The position numbers and the translations under genes were made by a program. 24,779 nt of DNA from Mesostigma viride (Eukaryota > Streptophyta > Mesostigmatophyceae > Mesostigmatales > Mesostigmataceae), in contig RPFO01000056.1 in assembly GCA_009746045.1 (NCBI GenBank), positions 1-24,779 on the forward strand, read 5' to 3'. This document shows, piece after piece, positions 24,117 through 24,779 of the stretch; position 1 is the stretch's first letter; each line of letters starts with the position of its first letter. The notes below the pieces were generated by a model, which saw nothing but the letters and a program-made list of their open reading frames with translations, was not told where the DNA came from and searched no databases.

Positions 24117-24779
24117 ATGGATCGCGCTATCCCCCGCTCAATGCAGCACGTCATCAAGTCCCTCGGGCAGCACATGACCCAAAGGGTGCAGCTCTCCACT
24201 ACCTCCGCGGCCACTGACGTGCGTCACGGGTCGACTATCAGCGTGCGCCTGCCTACGTCCGGTTTTTGCGACTTGCACACCATCTGCATGAACTTCAAGG
24301 GATGGACGGCTACTACCGCTGGATATGCGACATTTCCGTCACACACCTCGTCTCTAATCAAGCGACTAGAAGTCTTGGTTGGAGGACAGCAAGTTGACAA
24401 CATCAACGATTATAGCCAGTTGTACCATACTCTGCTCGCGTCTCATGGAGGGTCGAGCTACAACCAATCTCAGAGGCCTGCTGGATGGGCTGACAATGCC
24501 GTCGCGGCCCCTGTGGCGAATATTGCGGAAGCCGACGCTAAACCAGGGTGCATTGATCATTTTATCGGGTTTCTTAGCGGCAATCCAAGGATTGTGGACA
24601 TGTCTCTCATGCCACCAATCGAGGTCAGGGTGACACTGATGGATGCCGGTGTTCTCATCCCTAGTGCAGCAGGGGCTGGCCTATCGTATACTCTCAAGGA
24701 TATCTATTGGTCCATCGAAGTGTACCGATTTCAAGAAGATGTCATCGGCCAGGTCCTGTCTAGTCGGCTGGCACAAGGT
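24117..24779 (+). CDS. Major capsid protein (double jelly-roll, PLV type), 5' part
   Basis: The frame is open for 221 codons from ATG 24117 to the window edge, with no stop. Residues 17-60 (LGQHMTQRVQLSTTSAATDV, then STISVRLPTSGFCDLHTICM) give the 'S..V.v.LP..gf.DL.....f' start found in PLV/virophage hexons. Next come SSLIKRLEVLVGGQQVDNIN and DYSQLYHTLLA (about 81-112), another conserved stretch near the first jelly roll. PRIVDMSLMPPIEVRVTLMD and TLKDIYWSIEVYRF resemble the following beta strands. Full-length homologues are about 450-600 residues, so less than half is present. Confidence 0.82.
   Translation, partial: MDRAIPRSMQHVIKSLGQHMTQRVQLSTTSAATDVRHGSTISVRLPTSGFCDLHTICMNFKGWTATTAGYATFPSHTSSLIKRLEVLVGGQQVDNINDYSQLYHTLLASHGGSSYNQSQRPAGWADNAVAAPVANIAEADAKPGCIDHFIGFLSGNPRIVDMSLMPPIEVRVTLMDAGVLIPSAAGAGLSYTLKDIYWSIEVYRFQEDVIGQVLSSRLAQG

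Overview
The window looks like nuclear DNA of a eukaryotic alga or related protist. It has non-LTR retrotransposon debris, microsatellites and a short CCCTAAA (TTTAGGG-type) telomeric array, followed on the right by most of an integrated polinton-like virus (PLV). The telomere type fits green algae but is shared with other lineages, so the host is not firmly identified.

Left (1-4857): nearly 4.9 kb of strand-asymmetric, G-quadruplex-prone repeats. The basic unit is GTGGG/TGGG, interrupted by three GCGGGC-rich blocks with a related entry sequence, which suggests a higher-order repeat. Two 210-bp near-perfect palindromes separated by 133 bp are inserted in it (2014-2566). The long open frames across this array are artefacts of a repeat lacking stop codons.

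Middle (4858-10900): a retrotransposon graveyard. Two minus-strand fragments of a LINE ORF2 C-terminus (4858-6150 and 10332-10890) have GGAT-rich 3' tails. Two diverged direct copies of another retroelement on the minus strand (about 6154-7300 and 8380-9570) carry an ORF1-like protein end, a terminal stem-loop and a (TTAA)n tail. There is a plus-strand relic of the same protein (9930-10140) and two copies reduced to the 3' tip (10237-10331). No intact host gene was recognised.

Virus edge (10968-11815): a telomeric array bracketed by a repeated 'GGCTGGCATCTG' motif, then five tandem copies (period 110, 110, 110, 100 bp) of a unit with a 13-bp-arm inverted repeat.

Virus body (11816-24779): the minus-strand block holds, right to left, a coiled-coil/AT-hook protein, an A32-like packaging ATPase, a small basic protein, a tyrosine recombinase and a large primase-helicase (AEP primase, Cys/His finger and herpes-type origin-binding SF2 helicase). 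The plus-strand block, starting 24 bp from the minus block, holds two tail/fibre-like proteins (perhaps one broken gene), a basic C2H2-finger protein, a 76-aa protein, a minor capsid (penton) candidate, a 95-aa amphipathic protein and the 5' part of the major capsid protein, which runs off the window. Together these would integrate (recombinase), replicate (primase-helicase), package (ATPase) and build an icosahedral capsid.

The recombinase, the ATPase and perhaps two other genes are interrupted by frameshifts, while the 1195-codon replication gene is open throughout. This means either an ageing provirus or indel errors in the assembly. An A-rich stretch followed by TCT recurs just upstream of many viral starts and is a candidate viral promoter. 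The second end of the virus lies outside the window.
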